Positions 51,821-62,812 are shown, counted from the stretch's first letter. The stretch is DNA of 64,000 nucleotides from Bradyrhizobium elkanii USDA 76 (GCF_023278185.1 NZ_CP066356.1:2100001-2164000); one strand, 5' to 3'. Numbers and translations are program-made. Notes: generated from the letters alone by a model not told the origin.

Positions 51821-52870
51821 GTGCCAAAACCCTTTCCAATGAACGCGTGGTACGCGGCCGGCTGGGATGCCGAGATCAAGCACGCGCTGTTGCCGCGGAC
51901 GATCTGCGGCAAGCATGTCGTGATGTACCGGAAGGGCGACGGCGAGGTGGTGGCGCTGGAGGATGCCTGCTGGCATCGCCTCGTGCCGCTCTCCAAGGGC
52001 CGGCTCGACGGCGATGCCGTGGTCTGCGGCTATCACGGCCTGAAATACAATGCGCAGGGCCGCTGCACCTTCATGCCCTCGCAGGATACGATCAATCCGT
52101 CGGCCTGCGTGCGCGCCTATCCCGTCGTCGAGCGCCACCGCTTCATCTGGCTCTGGATGGGCGATCCCGCGCTCGCCGATCCCGCGCTGGTGCCCGACAT
52201 GCACTGGAACCACGATCCGGCCTGGGCAGGCGACGGCAAGACCATTCACGTCAAATGCGACTATCGCCTCGTCGTCGACAATCTGATGGACCTGACGCAC
52301 GAGACCTTCGTGCACGGCTCGAGCATCGGCAATGATGCGGTCGCCGAGGCGCCGTTCGACGTCACCCATGGCGAGAAGACGGTCACCGTGACGCGCTGGA
52401 TGAAGGGCATCGAGGCGCCGCCGTTCTGGGCCAAGCAGCTGCAGAAGCCGGGCCCGGTCGATCGCTGGCAGATCATCCGCTTCGAAGCGCCGTGCACCGT
52501 CAACATCGACGTCGGCGTCGCGCCGGCTGGTTCGGGCGCGCCGGAGGGCGATCGTTCGCAGGGCGTCAACGGCTATGTGCTGAACACGATCACGCCCGAG
52601 ACCGAGAAGACCTGCCATTATTTCTGGGCCTTCGTCCGCAATCACCGCATCACCGAGCAGCGGCTGACCTCGGAAATCCGCGACGGCGTCGCCGGCATCT
52701 TCCATGAGGACGAGATCATCCTGGAAGCGCAGCAGCGCGCGATGGACGAGAATCCGGACCGGGTGTTCTACAATCTCAACATCGACGCCGGCGCAATGTG
52801 GGCGCGTCGCGTCATTGACCGCATGGTGGCGAAGGAAAATCCGCCGCCGCAGCTGCAGGCTGCCGAATAG
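51821..52870 (+). CDS. vanA: Vanillate O-demethylase, oxygenase subunit
   Basis: A 349-residue Rieske non-heme iron oxygenase that demethylates vanillate to protocatechuate and formaldehyde. Rieske ligands are Cys50, His52, Cys69 and His72 (ACWHRL ... VCGYHGL). The mononuclear iron site has Asp157, His160 and His165 in DNLMDLTHETFVH. The GTG at 51821 follows GAGAGG and begins VPKPFPMNAWYAAGWDAEI; an ATG at 51839 is possible but would remove the normal N-terminus. The reductase VanB is encoded two genes on. Other aryl O-demethylases of the family share these motifs. Confidence 0.92.
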   Translation: MPKPFPMNAWYAAGWDAEIKHALLPRTICGKHVVMYRKGDGEVVALEDACWHRLVPLSKGRLDGDAVVCGYHGLKYNAQGRCTFMPSQDTINPSACVRAYPVVERHRFIWLWMGDPALADPALVPDMHWNHDPAWAGDGKTIHVKCDYRLVVDNLMDLTHETFVHGSSIGNDAVAEAPFDVTHGEKTVTVTRWMKGIEAPPFWAKQLQKPGPVDRWQIIRFEAPCTVNIDVGVAPAGSGAPEGDRSQGVNGYVLNTITPETEKTCHYFWAFVRNHRITEQRLTSEIRDGVAGIFHEDEIILEAQQRAMDENPDRVFYNLNIDAGAMWARRVIDRMVAKENPPPQLQAAE

Positions 52871-52884
52871 GCGAGGGGCGAGCC

Positions 52885-53637
52885 ATGGCGGAACGCGAAA
52901 CCGATCGTTCAGTGTCGCAGACCGTGCGGGCGCAGCTTGCGCTGCGTGACCTCGTTCTCTCCGGCGGCCTGCGGCCCGGCGAGCGCATCTCGGAACTGCA
53001 GGCGGTCGAGTTCACCGGGGTATCGCGTACGCCGGTGCGGATGGCGCTGGTCCGGCTGGAAGAGGAAGGCCTGCTGGAGGCGATCCCTTCCGGCGGCTTC
53101 ATGGTCAAGGCGTTTTCCGAGCGCGACATTCTCGATTCGATCGAGCTGCGCGGCACGCTGGAGGGCCTGGCCGCGCGCTTCGCCGCCGAGCGCGGCGTCT
53201 CGTCGCGCGATCTCGAGCCGCTGAAGGAATGCCTGAACGAGATCGATGGCCTGGTGCGGCAGGATCCGATTTCGGTCGAAGTCTTTTCGTCCTATGTCGC
53301 GCTCAACGCGCGCTTCCACGCGTTGCTCACCGAGCTGTCGCGCAGCCCGCCGCTGATCCGGCAGATCGACCGCGCCTCGGCGCTGCCATTCGCCTCGCCG
53401 AGCGGCTTCGTGATGGCGCAATCGGCCTTGCCCGAGGCGCGCCAGATCCTGCTGATCGCGCAGGATCACCATCGCATCGTGGTCGACGCCATCGAGAACC
53501 GCGAGGGCGCGCGCGCCGAGGCGATCATGCGCGAGCATGCCCGGCTTGCGGCACGCAATCTGCGGCTGGCGCTGCGCAACCGCAGCCATCTCGATCTGCT
53601 GCCGGCGCTGGCATTGATCAATTCGGCAGCCGGCTGA
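52885..53637 (+). CDS. vanR: GntR-family regulator of vanillate demethylase
   Basis: A 250-residue FadR-subfamily GntR protein. The winged helix is at about 15-75 (LRPGERISELQAVEFTGVSR, PVRMALVRLEEEGLLE). The helical FCD domain follows (SIELRGTLEGLAARFAAERG, ARFHALLTELSRSP, HHRIVVDAIENREGARAEAI), with His and Asp/Glu positions for a metal-bound carboxylate. It lies between vanA and vanB in one operon (14 and 12 bp gaps), an autoregulatory layout. VanR proteins repress vanAB and release DNA with vanillate. The double CTGTATAC site upstream of vanA is the likely target. Confidence 0.88.
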   Translation: MAERETDRSVSQTVRAQLALRDLVLSGGLRPGERISELQAVEFTGVSRTPVRMALVRLEEEGLLEAIPSGGFMVKAFSERDILDSIELRGTLEGLAARFAAERGVSSRDLEPLKECLNEIDGLVRQDPISVEVFSSYVALNARFHALLTELSRSPPLIRQIDRASALPFASPSGFVMAQSALPEARQILLIAQDHHRIVVDAIENREGARAEAIMREHARLAARNLRLALRNRSHLDLLPALALINSAAG

Positions 53638-53649
53638 GCGGAGAACGCC

Positions 53650-54642
53650 ATGCGATTCATCGAGACCTGGACATCCGCTACGCTGCTCGCCGTGCGCGAC
53701 CTCACGCCCGGCATCCGTGAATTCCTGCTGCGGCCGGACGATTTCACGGGTGCGCCCTATCCCGTCGGCAGCCATATCGATGTCGGCGTCACCATCGAAG
53801 GCCAGCCGCAGACCCGCTCCTATTCGCTGGTCGGCGAAGCCGATCCGCAGGGTTACCGGATCGCAGTTCGGCGCGCAGCGGATTCCCGCGGCGGCTCGCG
53901 CTACATGTGGTCGCTCGCGCCGGGGGCGCGGCTCAACATCACGCTGCCGACCTCGCTGGTGCAGCTCGACTGGACGCGGCGGCACTATTGCCTGATCGCG
54001 GGCGGCATCGGCATCACGCCGATCGTCGGCGCGGCACAGGCGCTCGCCCGCCGCGACGCCGCCGTCGCGCTGCATTACGCCGTGCGCACGCGCGGCGATG
54101 CGGCCTACCTCGAACCGCTTGAGCGTCTGCTCGGTGATCGCCTCATCGTCCATGCCGGCGACGAGGGCGGGCGGCTCGACCTCGACGGCGTCTTCGAGGG
54201 GTTGCCGCAGGATACGATGACGCTGTTCTGCGGCCCGATGCGGATGCTGGACGCGGCGCGGCGCGCCTGGGAGGCATCCGGCCGCCCGCTCTCCGATTTG
54301 CGCTACGAGACCTTTGGATCGAGCGGGCTGCTGCCGACCGAGCCGTTCCGCGTGCGGCTCAGGGGCCAAGGCACCGAACTGGGGACCGAGTTCGTCATCC
54401 CGCGCGACCGGTCGATGCTGGACGTGCTCAACGAAGCCGGCCATGAGGTGATGAGCGACTGCCGGCGCGGCGAATGCGGCGTCTGCGCGCTCGACGTGGT
54501 CGATGTCGACGGCGAAATCGACCATCGCGACGTCTTCTTCAGCGATCACCAGAAGCAGGAGAGTCGCAAGATCTGCGCCTGCGTCTCGCGTGCCCGCGGC
54601 ACCATCACGGTCGACACCCTGCATCGGTCGGACGCGCTCTGA
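53650..54642 (+). CDS. vanB: Vanillate O-demethylase, oxidoreductase subunit
   Basis: A 330-residue electron-transfer subunit. The FMN/NAD reductase module (residues 1-235) has YPVGSHIDVGV, RSYSLVGEAD and GGIGITPIVGAAQAL, and CGPMRMLDAARRAW is near residue 200. The C-terminal plant-type 2Fe-2S domain binds the cluster with Cys in SDCRRGECGVCALDV and KICACV. It passes electrons from NAD(P)H to VanA. Twelve bases separate it from vanR. Confidence 0.92.
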   Translation: MRFIETWTSATLLAVRDLTPGIREFLLRPDDFTGAPYPVGSHIDVGVTIEGQPQTRSYSLVGEADPQGYRIAVRRAADSRGGSRYMWSLAPGARLNITLPTSLVQLDWTRRHYCLIAGGIGITPIVGAAQALARRDAAVALHYAVRTRGDAAYLEPLERLLGDRLIVHAGDEGGRLDLDGVFEGLPQDTMTLFCGPMRMLDAARRAWEASGRPLSDLRYETFGSSGLLPTEPFRVRLRGQGTELGTEFVIPRDRSMLDVLNEAGHEVMSDCRRGECGVCALDVVDVDGEIDHRDVFFSDHQKQESRKICACVSRARGTITVDTLHRSDAL

Positions 54643-54679
54643 CCCAACCGAGCGGCGCTCGGGCGGCGTTCGATCAGGG

Positions 54680-56641
54680 CTACGCCGCGTGCACCGAGTG
54701 CTGCGGATTGTGATCGAGCAGTGCGGAAATCTCGCTGCCTGACATCGGCCGCCCGATCAGATAGCCCTGGACCTCGTCGCAGCTGGTCTGGCGCAGATAT
54801 TCGAGCTGATCCGCGGTCTCGACGCCTTCGGCCACCACGCCGATCCGCAGCTCCTGCGCGAGGCCGATCACCGATTTGACGATCGCGGCGCAATCCGGCT
54901 GGGTCAGCATGTCCCGGATGAAGGATTGATCGATCTTGATGCGGCTGAACGGCAGCTTGCGCAGATAGGTCAGCGACGAGAAGCCGGTGCCGAAATCGTC
55001 GAGCGCCACCGTCAGGCCGAGCTCGAGCAGCGCGTGCAGGATCGCGGGTGCCGATCCATATTTCGAGATCAGCATCGACTCGGTGATCTCGATCTCGAGA
55101 CGGTTCGGCGCGACATTCGCCTCGGCCAGCGCGTCGACGATCGTCTGCAGGATGCCGACGTTCTGGAACTGGACCGCGGAGAAATTGACCGCGATCCGGA
55201 TGTCGTCCGGCCAGCGCGACAGCATCGTGCAGGCGCGGCGGATCACCCACTCGCCAAGTTGGTGGATCAGTCCGCTTTCCTCGGCGATCGGGATGAAGAC
55301 GGTCGGCGGGATCAGGCCGCGCGTCGGATGCTGCCAGCGCAGCAGTGCCTCGAAGCCGGTGACGCGGCCTTTGCGGATGTCCAGGAACGGCTGGTAGACG
55401 AGAAACAGCTCGTCCGCCTCGATGGCATGCTCGAGATCCCGCTGCAGCGCGCGGCGGTCGCGCGCCGACCGGTCGTCGCTGGCCTCGAAGAAGCAGATGG
55501 TGCCGGGAGCGGATTTCTTCGCCCGGTAAAGCGCGATGTCGACATGCTTGAGCAGGTCGTGGGACGTGCTGCCGTCCCGCGGCGCCAGCACGATGCCGAT
55601 GCTGATCGTGCGGTTGACCTCCAGCCCGTCGATCGGGAACGGCTCGGCAAAGGCCGCGACGAACCGTTCGGCGATCGCCAGTGCATCCTCGGGCCGCGTC
55701 AGATTCGACATGATCAGGGCGAACTCGTCGCCGCCGATCCGTGCGACATGTTCGGCCGCGCGGGTGCAGCGCTGCAACCGGGCCGCCACCTGCACCAGGA
55801 ACTCGTCGCCTGCCGGATGGCCGAACCTGTCGTTGACCTCCTTGAAGCGGTCGAGATCGAGCAGCAGCACCGCGAATTCCTCACCCGACCGCGCCAGTCG
55901 GTTCAGTGCGCCGTTGAGCGCCTCATTGAAGGCGACGCGGTTCGGCAGATGCGTCAGCGGATCCTGCCGCACCGTCCGTTCGGCCTCGTGCTGGGCGATG
56001 ATCCGCCGCCTGAACTCGAACGCGTTGACGAAGACGCCGCGCAGCAGCACCGAACCGTAGACCAGGACCAGCACCGCCATCAGGAGGTAGACGAAATCGC
56101 CGTCCCGGCCGAGACAGATCGCGGTGCCGACGAAGATCGGCGCGGTGAAAGCAATCGCGGCGATCGGGATGGTGGAGAACGCGAAGGCGCCGCCGGCCAG
56201 CATTCCCGCGCACAGGCAGGTGATGACGAGCTGGGCGCCGCTCGATGCGTTGGCGAAGAAGGCGACCGGGACGACGCCCCAGGCCGTCCCGAGCGCCAGC
56301 GCATTGCGCACCAGCCGGTACATGGTTCGGCGCGACACGAATTGCGGCTTGGCGATGCGGCGCGCTGCCCGCGCCTGCAAGCCGAAGAACAGCGCCGCGC
56401 TGCCGACCGCGGCCGCCCACACCAGCGCAAAGGCCCAGTCCGGCGATTGCCACAGCGCAATCGCGAGCACCAGCGCGTTGCAGGCGTTGGCCAGCATGAT
56501 GCCGAAGGAGTAGCCGAGCACGAGCGAGACCTGTTCGGCGCGGATGTGGCCGGCAAGCGCTTCATCCGCCGGCGGTGCACCGAAGGCCGCGAGGTCGCCC
56601 GCGAACAGGGTCGCGAAATATGATCTCAGATGGGTACGCAT
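54680..56641 (-). CDS. Membrane GGDEF-EAL bifunctional c-di-GMP protein
   Basis: About 653 residues from ATG at 56641. The N-terminal part has six or so transmembrane helices (for example LVLGYSFGIMLANACNALVL, AFALVWAAAVGSAALFFGL, MAVLVLVYGSVLLRGVFVN). A GGDEF domain with an intact RIGGDEF follows, then an EAL domain with GFEALLRW, NFSAVQF, EIEITES, LDDFGTGFSS, IKIDQSF and AEGVET. Both active sites look complete. No RxxD site is seen directly before GGDEF. It could make or degrade c-di-GMP. The membrane module may sense a hydrophobic or redox signal. An in-frame start at 56761 lacks similarity and is not used. Confidence 0.9.
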   Translation of the reverse strand: MRTHLRSYFATLFAGDLAAFGAPPADEALAGHIRAEQVSLVLGYSFGIMLANACNALVLAIALWQSPDWAFALVWAAAVGSAALFFGLQARAARRIAKPQFVSRRTMYRLVRNALALGTAWGVVPVAFFANASSGAQLVITCLCAGMLAGGAFAFSTIPIAAIAFTAPIFVGTAICLGRDGDFVYLLMAVLVLVYGSVLLRGVFVNAFEFRRRIIAQHEAERTVRQDPLTHLPNRVAFNEALNGALNRLARSGEEFAVLLLDLDRFKEVNDRFGHPAGDEFLVQVAARLQRCTRAAEHVARIGGDEFALIMSNLTRPEDALAIAERFVAAFAEPFPIDGLEVNRTISIGIVLAPRDGSTSHDLLKHVDIALYRAKKSAPGTICFFEASDDRSARDRRALQRDLEHAIEADELFLVYQPFLDIRKGRVTGFEALLRWQHPTRGLIPPTVFIPIAEESGLIHQLGEWVIRRACTMLSRWPDDIRIAVNFSAVQFQNVGILQTIVDALAEANVAPNRLEIEITESMLISKYGSAPAILHALLELGLTVALDDFGTGFSSLTYLRKLPFSRIKIDQSFIRDMLTQPDCAAIVKSVIGLAQELRIGVVAEGVETADQLEYLRQTSCDEVQGYLIGRPMSGSEISALLDHNPQHSVHAA

Positions 56642-56907
56642 CACTACGTTGCCTGCCCGGATTGGCCATGGCGCAGTGGCGAAGAATTCTCTGCAAACCT
56701 TTGACAAACTATGAACTATTGGAACGGCCCGTGCCGCGGCGGGCCCCTCCTTCGGTTCCACCGGCGGGCATTGCTAACAAATCGATACAAATACGTGATG
56801 CGAGGTCACGGAGCGGCAAAGCTTGCCCGACGCTGCGCTGCTTGATCCCCCGCGGGTTTTTCGCAATGAGTTGGGTTCCCGCGAACGGCAAAAACCAGAA
56901 GGTGCGC

Positions 56908-57903
56908 ATGAGCCTCCGGATCACGAACCACGATCCCGGGTTCCGGATTACGCGGGCCAGCCACGTCGTCCTGACCGTTCGTGATCTCGCGGCGAGCCGG
57001 CAGTTCTACGAAAAGGTGATCGGGCTGATCCTGACCGCGGAGGAGGGTGGCGCGCTCTATTTCCGCGGCGTCGAGGAGGCCTGTCATCACAGCCTTGTGT
57101 TGCGCAAAGGGGAGGGCGCCGCCTGTGCGCGGCTCGGCCTGCGGGTCTTCCAGGACGAGGACCTCGACCGGCTCAAGGCCTTTTTCGAAGCCCATGGCTG
57201 CCGGGCCGCCTGGGCCGAGGTGCCGCATCAGGGCCGCACCCTGCATGCGACCGATCCGGCCGGCACGCCGCTGGAGTTCTGCGCGACCATGCCGGTCGAG
57301 CCGCGCATGATCACCAAGTTCACCCGCCATGCCGGCGGCTCGGCGTTGCGGCTCGATCACTACCAGGTCCTGACGCCCGAAGTGCGCAAGGCGTGCGAGT
57401 TCTACACCGCGGCAGGCTTTCGGCTCAGCGAGTATATCGCGCCGGCTGATACCTTCGATCTGCGCGGCGCCTTCCTGCAGCGCAAGGGCAATCCGCACGA
57501 CATCGTGTTCTTCAACGGCGCCGGACCGCGGCTGCATCATTTCGCGTTTCTCGCGCCCGAGGTCCATCATCTACTCAACGCCTGCGATATCGCCGGCGAG
57601 CTCGGTTATGGCGCGTCCGTCGAACGCGGCCCCGGGCGCCATGGGCCGGGACACGCGATGTATGTCTACATGCGCGATCCCGACGGGCATCGCGTCGAGC
57701 TGTTCAACACGCACTACCAGATCATGGACATCGAGAACGAGCCGGTCGCCTGGGATCCGTCCGACCACAAGATCTCGTTTCCATGGGGACTGCCGGCGCG
57801 GCAGGCCTGGTTCGATGAGGCGACGCCGTTCGAAGGTGTCGCGATCCGCGAGCCGCAAATGAAGCCGAAGCCGCTGACGCTCGAGAGCTACCTCGCGAAG
57901 TAG
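56908..57903 (+). CDS. Extradiol ring-cleavage dioxygenase (homoprotocatechuate 2,3-dioxygenase-like)
   Basis: A 331-residue two-domain vicinal-oxygen-chelate protein. Iron ligands are His151 (RLDHYQVLT), His211 (RLHHFAFLA) and Glu264 (HRVELFN). Conserved second-sphere residues lie in NPHDIVFF and GPGRHGPGHAMYVYMRDPDG. This set and the C-terminal extension match HpaD/HpcB 2,3-dioxygenases, which open 3,4-dihydroxyphenylacetate at the meta position. AAGGTG lies 6 bases before the ATG at 56908. The next gene, a flavin hydroxylase, starts one base after its stop, so the two form a hydroxylate-then-cleave pair. The catechol substrate is inferred. Confidence 0.87.
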   Translation: MSLRITNHDPGFRITRASHVVLTVRDLAASRQFYEKVIGLILTAEEGGALYFRGVEEACHHSLVLRKGEGAACARLGLRVFQDEDLDRLKAFFEAHGCRAAWAEVPHQGRTLHATDPAGTPLEFCATMPVEPRMITKFTRHAGGSALRLDHYQVLTPEVRKACEFYTAAGFRLSEYIAPADTFDLRGAFLQRKGNPHDIVFFNGAGPRLHHFAFLAPEVHHLLNACDIAGELGYGASVERGPGRHGPGHAMYVYMRDPDGHRVELFNTHYQIMDIENEPVAWDPSDHKISFPWGLPARQAWFDEATPFEGVAIREPQMKPKPLTLESYLAK

Positions 57904-57904
57904 C

Positions 57905-59494
57905 ATGTCATTGTCAGCCGACAATCCCATCCATGACGTGGCCATCGTCGGCCTCGGGCCGGTCGGTGCCATCTTCGCCAATCTGCTCGCGAAATCCGGC
58001 TTGAGGGTCGCAGTCGTCGAACGCGTTGCCGACATCTACGACAAGCCGCGCGCAATCACGCTCGATCATGAAGCGCTGCGCGTGCTGCAGGCGGTCGGGC
58101 TCGGCGATTTCATGGAGCAGGCGATCGCCCCGCATAACGGCTCGCACTATCTCGGCGTCGACGGCGAGATCATCAAGATCTTCGACCCGATGCCGCCGCC
58201 GTTTCCGCTCGGCTGGATTCCGAACGTGACCTTCGTGCAGCCGGACGTCGAGCAGGCGCTGCGCGACAAGCTCGCAGGCTATCCGCATGCCGATATTTTC
58301 CTTGCGGCCACGGGCGTGGCGCTGCAGCAGGACGACGGCGCGGTGATGCTGACCGCGCGCCGCGAGTCCGGCGAGGAGCTCCTGATCCGCGCGCGTTATC
58401 TGGTCGGCTGCGACGGCGCCAACAGCTTCGTCCGCAAGCAGCTCGGCATCGGCCTCGACGACCTCGCCTTCGATGAATGGTGGATGGTGATCGACACGCT
58501 GACCAGCGAGCCCGCCAGGCGGCCGGCCAAGAGCTTTCAGTATTGTTGGCCGTCGCGACCCGGCACCTTCGTGCCGGGTCCGCGCAATTTGCGGCGTTGG
58601 GAGATCAAGTTGCTGCCCGGCGAGGATCCCGAGGCGGCCGGCGCGCCTGACAACGTCGTGAATCTGCTCAAGGGTTTCACCGATATCTCCGACCTCACGA
58701 TCTGGCGCTCGGCGGTCTATCGCTTTCATGCGCTGCTCGGCCAGCGCTGGCGCGACCGCCGCGTGCTGCTGATGGGCGATGCCGTGCACCAGACGCCGCC
58801 GTTCCTCGGGCAAGGGCTGTGCGCGGGTATCCGCGATGCGGTGAACCTGGCCTGGAAGCTCCGCCTTGTGCTGCGCGGCGATGCGGGCGATGCGCTGCTC
58901 GACAGTTACGAGATCGAGCGCAAGCCGCATGTCCGCGCCGTCGTCGCCAGCGCCAAGGAGTTCGGCAAGATCATCGGCGAGCTCGATCCGGTGGCCGCCG
59001 TCGAACGCGACGTGCGGCTGCGCGCCGACCTGAAGGCCGGCAAGGCCGAAACCATCAGGCAGAAATTCATCCCCGATCTCGTCTCCGGCCTGATCGCGCG
59101 CGATGCTGCGCTTGCCGGGCGGCTGTTCGTGCAGCCGCATGTGCGCGCGCCGGATGGGCGGACGTGCCGGCTCGACGATCTGCTGAAGTTGGAATTCGCG
59201 ATCGTGACGACGGCGGCGGACCCGATGGCGTGGCTGTCGGAGGCGTCCTCGAGCGCCTGGCAGCGTCTGTCAGGCGAGCGCGTCGTCATCGCCACATCGG
59301 GCGAAAGTGCCGATCGAGGCGGTATCCTGAGCGTGGTGGAGCGCGACGGGCTGTTCGCCGAATGGATGCGGCAACATGGCGCCGCGGCGGTGATCGTGCG
59401 GCCCGACCGCTACGTGTTCGGCGCCGCAGGGAACGCCGATGAGCTCAATATGCTTGTTGGGCAACTGCTCCAGAACCTCAGCGCAGGGCGCTAG
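57905..59494 (+). CDS. MhpA-type FAD-dependent aromatic hydroxylase
   Basis: A 529-residue class A flavoprotein monooxygenase. The FAD motifs are DVAIVGLGPVGAIFANLLAK, the DG motif VGCDGANSFVRKQLG and GDAVHQTPPFLGQGLCAGIR. The last is a close match to MhpA (3-(3-hydroxyphenyl)propionate hydroxylase). The C-terminal thioredoxin-like domain is short. It would hydroxylate a phenolic acid with NAD(P)H and O2 to give the catechol for the upstream dioxygenase. It begins one base after the dioxygenase stop. Confidence 0.88.
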   Translation: MSLSADNPIHDVAIVGLGPVGAIFANLLAKSGLRVAVVERVADIYDKPRAITLDHEALRVLQAVGLGDFMEQAIAPHNGSHYLGVDGEIIKIFDPMPPPFPLGWIPNVTFVQPDVEQALRDKLAGYPHADIFLAATGVALQQDDGAVMLTARRESGEELLIRARYLVGCDGANSFVRKQLGIGLDDLAFDEWWMVIDTLTSEPARRPAKSFQYCWPSRPGTFVPGPRNLRRWEIKLLPGEDPEAAGAPDNVVNLLKGFTDISDLTIWRSAVYRFHALLGQRWRDRRVLLMGDAVHQTPPFLGQGLCAGIRDAVNLAWKLRLVLRGDAGDALLDSYEIERKPHVRAVVASAKEFGKIIGELDPVAAVERDVRLRADLKAGKAETIRQKFIPDLVSGLIARDAALAGRLFVQPHVRAPDGRTCRLDDLLKLEFAIVTTAADPMAWLSEASSSAWQRLSGERVVIATSGESADRGGILSVVERDGLFAEWMRQHGAAAVIVRPDRYVFGAAGNADELNMLVGQLLQNLSAGR

Positions 59495-59553
59495 CCTTTT
59501 CAAGGCGCCGCTTTGTCTGTACCACCGGAAGAAAGAAATTCCGGGGGAAACCA

Positions 59554-61167
59554 GTGAACAACAGCAATGATGCGGCGGAGTATGATTACATCATCGTCGG
59601 CGCCGGCTCGGCCGGCTGCGTGCTCGCCAACCGCCTGAGCGCTGACGGCAAGCACTCGGTGCTGCTGCTCGAGGCCGGACCGAAGGACAGCAACATCTGG
59701 ATCCATGTCCCGCTCGGCTACGGCAAGCTGTTCAAGGAAAAATCCGTCAACTGGATGTATCAGACCGAGCCGGAGCCCGGCCTCAACGGCCGGCAGGTGT
59801 TCCAGCCGCGCGGCAAGGTGCTCGGCGGCTCCAGTTCGATCAACGGCCTGCTCTATGTGCGCGGCCAGCACGAGGACTACGACCGCTGGCGACAGCGCGG
59901 CAATGCCGGCTGGGGCTATGACGACGTCCTGCCCTATTTCAGGAAGGCGGAGGATCAGCAGCGCGGCTCCAACACCTATCACGGCGCCGGTGGCCCGCTG
60001 CCGGTGTCGGATTGGCGGCATCACGATCCGCTGTCGGAGGCCTTCGTGCATGCCGCAGCCGAAGTCGGCATTCCCACCAATCCGGATTTCAACGGCGCGA
60101 CCCAGGAGGGCGCGGGCTTCTTCCAGACCACGACGCGGCGCGGCCGGCGCGCGTCGACGGCGCGGTCCTATCTGCGGCCGGCACTGACGCGCGGCAATCT
60201 TCATGTCGAGACCTCGGCGCTGGCGCAGCGCATCCTGTTCGACGGCAAGCGCGCGAGCGGCGTCGCCTACAAGCAGGACGGGCAATTGCGCAAGGCCAAG
60301 GCGCGCAAGGAGGTGCTGGTATCGAGCGGTGCGTACAACTCGCCGCAATTGTTGCAGCTCTCCGGCGTCGGCCCCGCCGATCTGTTGAAGCAGCACGGCA
60401 TCGACATGGTGCTCGATGCGCCCGGCGTCGGCAACGATCTGCAGGATCACATGCAGGTCCGCATCGTCACGCGCTGCGCGCAGACCGTCACGCTGAACGA
60501 CGTCATCAATCATCCCGTACGCCGCGTCATGGCGGGCCTGCGCTATGCGGCGCTGCGCAAGGGGCCGCTGACGATCGCCGCCGGCACCTCCGGCGCGTTC
60601 TTCAAGACCAGCCCGCGGCTGGCGTCGCCCGACATCCAGATCCACTTCCTGCCGTTCTCGACCGACAAGATGGGCGAGAAGCTGCATCCGTTCTCGGGCT
60701 TCACGGCCTCGGTCTGCCAGCTGCGTCCGGAGAGCCGCGGCTCGCTGAAGATCAGGAGCGCCGATCCGGGCGTGCCGCCGGAAATCCGCATCAACTATCT
60801 GGCGACCGAGACCGATCGCCGCGCCTTCATCGACGGCATCCGCATCCTGCGCAAGATCCTGGCCGCGCCGGCGCTGAAATCCTATTCAGTGGGCGAGGTC
60901 GATCCCGGCGCCAAGGTGGTCAGCGACGACGACCTGCTCGATTTCTGCCGGCGCACCGGCAGCACGGTCTATCATCCGACCTCGACCTGCCGGATGGGCA
61001 ACGATCCGCTCGCAGTGGTCGACCAGCGGCTCAAGGTGCGCGGCATCGAAGGTCTGCGCGTGGTCGATGCGTCCGTCATGCCGGACCTGATGTCGGGCAA
61101 TACCAATGCGCCGACGATCATGATCGCGGAGAAGGCGTCGGACATGATTTTGGAGGATGCGCGGTAG
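59554..61167 (+). CDS. GMC-family FAD oxidoreductase (choline dehydrogenase-like)
   Basis: A 537-residue GMC oxidoreductase. The FAD fold is DYIIVGAGSAGCVLANRLS, followed by FQPRGKVLGGSSSINGLLYV. The catalytic His is in STVYHPTSTCRMG, and the end has DLMSGNTNAPTIMIAEKASD. GTG at 59554 follows CGGGGGAAA. Such enzymes oxidise alcohols to aldehydes in many rhizobia; choline, polyethylene glycol and aryl alcohols are possible. It lies 59 bp after the hydroxylase and may be in the same unit, so an aromatic alcohol or polyol is conceivable. That is only inference. Confidence 0.85.
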   Translation: MNNSNDAAEYDYIIVGAGSAGCVLANRLSADGKHSVLLLEAGPKDSNIWIHVPLGYGKLFKEKSVNWMYQTEPEPGLNGRQVFQPRGKVLGGSSSINGLLYVRGQHEDYDRWRQRGNAGWGYDDVLPYFRKAEDQQRGSNTYHGAGGPLPVSDWRHHDPLSEAFVHAAAEVGIPTNPDFNGATQEGAGFFQTTTRRGRRASTARSYLRPALTRGNLHVETSALAQRILFDGKRASGVAYKQDGQLRKAKARKEVLVSSGAYNSPQLLQLSGVGPADLLKQHGIDMVLDAPGVGNDLQDHMQVRIVTRCAQTVTLNDVINHPVRRVMAGLRYAALRKGPLTIAAGTSGAFFKTSPRLASPDIQIHFLPFSTDKMGEKLHPFSGFTASVCQLRPESRGSLKIRSADPGVPPEIRINYLATETDRRAFIDGIRILRKILAAPALKSYSVGEVDPGAKVVSDDDLLDFCRRTGSTVYHPTSTCRMGNDPLAVVDQRLKVRGIEGLRVVDASVMPDLMSGNTNAPTIMIAEKASDMILEDAR

Positions 61168-61184
61168 CCGCCGCTGTTGAGTCC

Positions 61185-61304
61185 GTCACCCTGAGGAGCG
61201 CGTAGCGCATCTCGAAGGGTCGATGGCCCCGCTCTGTCGGCGCGCGGCCAGACCCGGGCCGTCGACCCTTCGAGACGACCGCTGCGCGGTCTCCTCAGGG
61301 TGAC
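61185..61304. repeat. Palindromic intergenic repeat, family A, copy 3
   Basis: The ends GTCACCCTGAGGAG and CTCCTCAGGGTGAC are perfect 14-bp inverted arms. Inside are CGCGTAGCGC, ATCTCGAAGGGTCGA / TCGACCCTTCGAGA and CGCTGCGCGG. It lies between the convergent GMC and hemE genes, where it could terminate both. Confidence 0.85.
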
Positions 61305-61334
61305 GGTGACAGGTCCGTAACTCGGGCTACGGCC

Positions 61335-62689
<1,355 letters not shown>

Positions 62690-62812
62690 CCGGTATATCC
62701 CAGCGGCTGCTAACCACAATGCCAACTGAGTTCAACATGCGGCGACCTATTCGCCGCGGAGCGGTGGCTCGGAGCGACCGAGCCCGTCCGCGTAGCCTGA
62801 TTGCCGGGATAA

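Noticed and set aside
52909..54624. Minus-strand open frame of 571 codons across vanR and vanB
   Set aside because: It is antisense to two well-supported genes and has no recognisable domain.
54926..56623. Plus-strand open frame of 565 codons
   Set aside because: It is antisense to the GGDEF-EAL gene, whose motifs are all intact.
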